From Sedimentisphaerales bacterium (GTDB lineage: Bacteria; Planctomycetota; Phycisphaerae; Sedimentisphaerales; SG8-4), in assembly GCA_016928975.1 (NCBI GenBank), contig JAFGJR010000022.1, positions 1-56,854 of the forward strand: 56,854 nucleotides of DNA. Direction: 5' to 3'. Numbering within the stretch: position 1 is the stretch's first letter; every line of letters starts with the position of its first letter. Of this stretch, positions 54,948 through 56,854 are shown piece after piece. A program made the position numbers and the translations under genes. Under the pieces are notes generated by a model. It did not search any database. It saw only the letters and a program-made list of their open reading frames with translations, and was not told where the DNA came from.

Positions 54948-54967
54948 CAAACACGCCCCCGCGTCAA
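54939..54967 (-). promoter_or_regulatory. toxin-antitoxin promoter, probably leaderless
   Basis: On the minus strand TTGACG (54967-54962), a 17-base spacer, then TATACT (54944-54939). Only 6 bases separate the -10 from the antitoxin ATG, so transcription would start at or next to the start codon. Confidence 0.6.
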
Positions 54968-55279
54968 TCTTGCGATCGTCTTCTCGCAGGCCAAGGACCA
55001 ACCCGCGCGGAAAACGCGGAATCGGATGCCCTTCTTCTTGCCTTGTCCGGTGTGGCGCGTTATCACCACACCTGTAGGCGAAGGAGAATCGGACGTTGGA
55101 GTTATATAAGACACACGACCTGAACAAGGGAGGTCATGGTCTGCGAAGTCTGATGGATGGAAAAACCGTGAGAAGAGTCGGGACCTTCTCATACGGAAAG
55201 AGACAGCCTGCGTTTCCACTTATATGCAGACTGTATAGTCACTGTTGGCCCGCCATCCCGGGGGCTTGAGATTCTTGTT
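54968..55279. other. intergenic region without recognised gene
   Basis: 312 bases upstream of the toxin-antitoxin promoter and before the next membrane gene. I see no gene. A TATAGT at 55236-55241 could be a -10 for the rightward gene, but its -35 is poor. Confidence 0.4.
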
Positions 55280-55720
55280 ATGGCTATCAACCATCTTCGT
55301 GGTTTTAGAAGGCTGGGCTGGGTTGTAGCTGGCCTCTGCCTTCCAGTAGTAGTTTTCGTCGGGCATCAGGAGTCCCAGGAGTTTGCCGGCTTCGATAAAC
55401 AACGAGTGTCAAGTATTACAGTAACTGATGAAGCAGGCAAGACCATGAAGCTATCTGACAGACTTTCGCCTGACGAAGTGGTAGAACTGTTAGTAGCTGA
55501 GCGGAATGGTACGATCGAACTGAAGAAACGCGACGCCCTTGATGAATTGCGCCGACGAAACCAGTGGCCATATGTCTGGGAATTGGAAATACGAAAGACA
55601 AACTGGGGCAAATTTGCAGCCGCCGTTCTGCTTGCTGAGGCGGCAATAATAATCCTGATTCAGGGCAGTATCATAGTGTTGGCGTGGATTCTCCGCGGAT
55701 TCAACAAAGAAGGATACTAA
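55280..55720 (+). CDS. hypothetical membrane protein
   Basis: Encodes 146 residues. One membrane helix at about 11-28 (LGWVVAGLCLPVVVFVGHQ) and another at 111-137 (FAAAVLLAEAAIIILIQGSIIVLAWIL) enclose a soluble segment with TVTDEAGKTMKLSDRLSPDEVVELLVAERN. No family is recognised. Its base composition is clearly lower in GC than the genes to the left. It lies 32 bases before the HNH-like gene in the same direction. The ribosome binding site is weak. Confidence 0.55.
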   Translation: MAINHLRGFRRLGWVVAGLCLPVVVFVGHQESQEFAGFDKQRVSSITVTDEAGKTMKLSDRLSPDEVVELLVAERNGTIELKKRDALDELRRRNQWPYVWELEIRKTNWGKFAAAVLLAEAAIIILIQGSIIVLAWILRGFNKEGY

Positions 55721-55752
55721 TCGCCAGGTGAGCTTTGACGCTATAAATCCAG

Positions 55753-56391
55753 ATGACATCAACCCCTGAACAACTCTGCTGCATCTGCGGGATAAGGCCC
55801 AGCACAACCGTTGAGCACATACCGCCACAGTGCGTCTTCCCTTCGCCAAGGCCTACGAACACAATTACCGTTCCCGCGTGTGAAGAATGCAACGAGAGCA
55901 CATCTAAAGAGGATGAAGAGTTCCGTGTTGTCGTTAGTCTATTTGCAGGAAAGAAGACATGTGTAGCTCAGCATCTCTGGGAAACAAGAACCTTGCCGAC
56001 TCTAAAGAATAACAATCGCCTTCTCAACAGAACCAAAGTCGCTTTTCAACCTGGTTACCTTACATCGCAAGGGGGCATCATTCTTGAAGCTGTCCCGCTT
56101 GTGGTATGGGATGGGTCACGCATTAAGAAGGTAATTGAAAAGATCGTACGTGGGCTCTACTATTATCACTATAAGGAAATACTAGCAGACCGTGTGGATG
56201 TAAGTATTGATCAAGTTGAGACTCTGACCATGGAAAAGGTTGAGTTTTTGAAACGCTTTCCCTCAAATCGCGTTGGCGATTGCCAATTCTTGTACGTGTT
56301 TGATCGTGCAAAAACGGAGTCTCTGGCTTCTTTCTGGTTCTTGATGTTTCAGAAGGCACTCATGGTAGTGTGCAAGACAATTCCAAAGTGA
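55753..56391 (+). CDS. HNH-like zinc-knuckle protein, probable nuclease
   Basis: Encodes 212 residues. The N-terminus has an HNH-type arrangement: CCICGIRPSTTVEHIPPQCVF then VPACEECNESTSKEDEEF. Two Cys pairs flank EHIPP, which takes the place of the usual DH, and an Asn follows the second pair. The remaining 150 residues (IKKVIEKIVRGLYYYHYKEIL, FLYVFDRAKTESLASFWFLMF) are not recognised. Relatives of this form occur singly in accessory regions. The gene is AT-richer than the window average, suggesting transfer. Nuclease activity is inferred from the motif only. Confidence 0.65.
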   Translation: MTSTPEQLCCICGIRPSTTVEHIPPQCVFPSPRPTNTITVPACEECNESTSKEDEEFRVVVSLFAGKKTCVAQHLWETRTLPTLKNNNRLLNRTKVAFQPGYLTSQGGIILEAVPLVVWDGSRIKKVIEKIVRGLYYYHYKEILADRVDVSIDQVETLTMEKVEFLKRFPSNRVGDCQFLYVFDRAKTESLASFWFLMFQKALMVVCKTIPK

Positions 56392-56441
56392 ATTCCCGGG
56401 ACGCCTTGGAATTCCGGTACTCCCGGGGGCACAATACTCAT
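56390..56441. repeat. possible mobile-element remnant after the HNH-like gene
   Basis: CCCGGGA (56395-56401) and TCCCGGG (56421-56427) are inverted around GGAATTCC, followed by GGGCACAATACTCATTT. The word pattern resembles repeats flanking small REP-type transposase genes, but no transposase is present, so this is weak. Confidence 0.3.
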
Positions 56442-56854
56442 TTCGTCGCCTCCTCCCGTCACAGGTGGACCTGGCTTTGCTCCGCGTGCCCTGGGCGAGT
56501 CCCTGAGATTGTCCGTCTCCAGCACTGCCGCCATGCGATTGTCTCCGACTGTCCTGCATGATTGTAGCCGGTCCGGCCGGGCGGATCAAGCAGGCAACGA
56601 AAAATCCAGGGCGATAACCGCGTGGGTCAAGGACCCACCCTACGGGTTCCGATCCTCCGATGCTGAATCCTCCGTCATGGGCGTTCATCAGCGTGTACCT
56701 GCGGTTCAGCCGTTCTGTGGTATGAAAGAGCCTTTACCTTCGCGAAGACAGGCCCTGGCAATTGCGTGCATGGAAATCGGCATGTAAAAGGGCCCCACGT
56801 CGGGGAGTAGAATCGGCATCGAAAATGGACCCACCGCAGTGATCTCCGTAGGCT
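56392..56854. other. gene-free end of window
   Basis: 463 bases with no convincing gene. It holds the remnant at 56390-56441, a small perfect hairpin (GTGGGTC-AAG-GACCCAC, 56622-56638) and the direct repeats at 56775-56834. Confidence 0.5.
56775..56834. mobile_element. candidate terminal repeats of an IS21-like element
   Basis: Two 24-base direct copies, 56775-56798 and 56811-56834, agree at 20 positions (AATCGGCATnnAAAAnGGnCCCAC). Multiple spaced direct repeats at the termini are typical of IS21-family elements, where the transposase binds them. In reverse complement they read GTGGG-CC-TTTT--ATGCCGATT, a word I associate with such ends. The transposase genes would lie beyond the window. Confidence 0.35.

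Overview
The window is high-GC bacterial chromosome with Gram-negative-type envelope genes. I infer a Planctomycetota bacterium, probably of the class Phycisphaerae. The reasons are a subtilase fused to a beta-helix domain with a planctomycete-style tail, a Tat-exported sulfatase next to DUF4838 and DUF1080 proteins, a sigma factor with a built-in membrane domain, and a CobA-HemD fusion. This is read from gene content only. I saw no rRNA, tRNA or CRISPR array.

Left part (1-22.4 kb). A small secreted protein and a pair of multi-pass membrane proteins come first. A leftward liv-type ABC transporter operon (binding lipoprotein, two permeases, two ATPases) follows, ending in a phenylacetate-CoA-ligase-like enzyme, so it may import and activate a small organic acid. 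A 1146-residue exported S8 protease with a C-terminal beta-helix lies between it and a leftward tetrapyrrole operon (hemC, cobA-hemD fusion, hemB). The hemB gene carries an in-frame palindromic repeat. The heme operon is divergent from resB and ccsA, which attach heme to c-type cytochromes. A sulfatase, a DUF4838 protein and a DUF1080 protein then form a small glycan-degradation set.

Centre (22.4-45.5 kb). This is the outstanding region. Eight tandem genes on the minus strand encode about 800-850 residue duplicated FtsX/MacB-type permeases of the ADOP type (orphan permeases without an ATPase). The head of the array is an ECF sigma factor overlapping a membrane protein that looks like its anti-sigma partner, with a LolA/RseB-like outer domain. 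By eye the permeases fall into four sister pairs arranged B-alpha-beta / B-alpha-gamma-gamma-beta, which suggests block duplication. A remnant of the 3' end of the anti-sigma gene between permeases 7 and 8 supports growth by tandem duplication.

Right part (45.5-56.9 kb). A DUF4405 membrane protein, a sigma factor with a membrane domain, an HNH endonuclease, a cold-shock protein and an HU-family protein come first. They are followed by signal peptidase I with an unusual large insertion, translationally coupled to a GH78 alpha-L-rhamnosidase. The end holds a second copy of the palindromic repeat, a toxin-antitoxin pair with a likely leaderless, self-operated promoter, two AT-richer accessory genes including an HNH-like protein, and what may be the terminal repeats of an IS21-like element.
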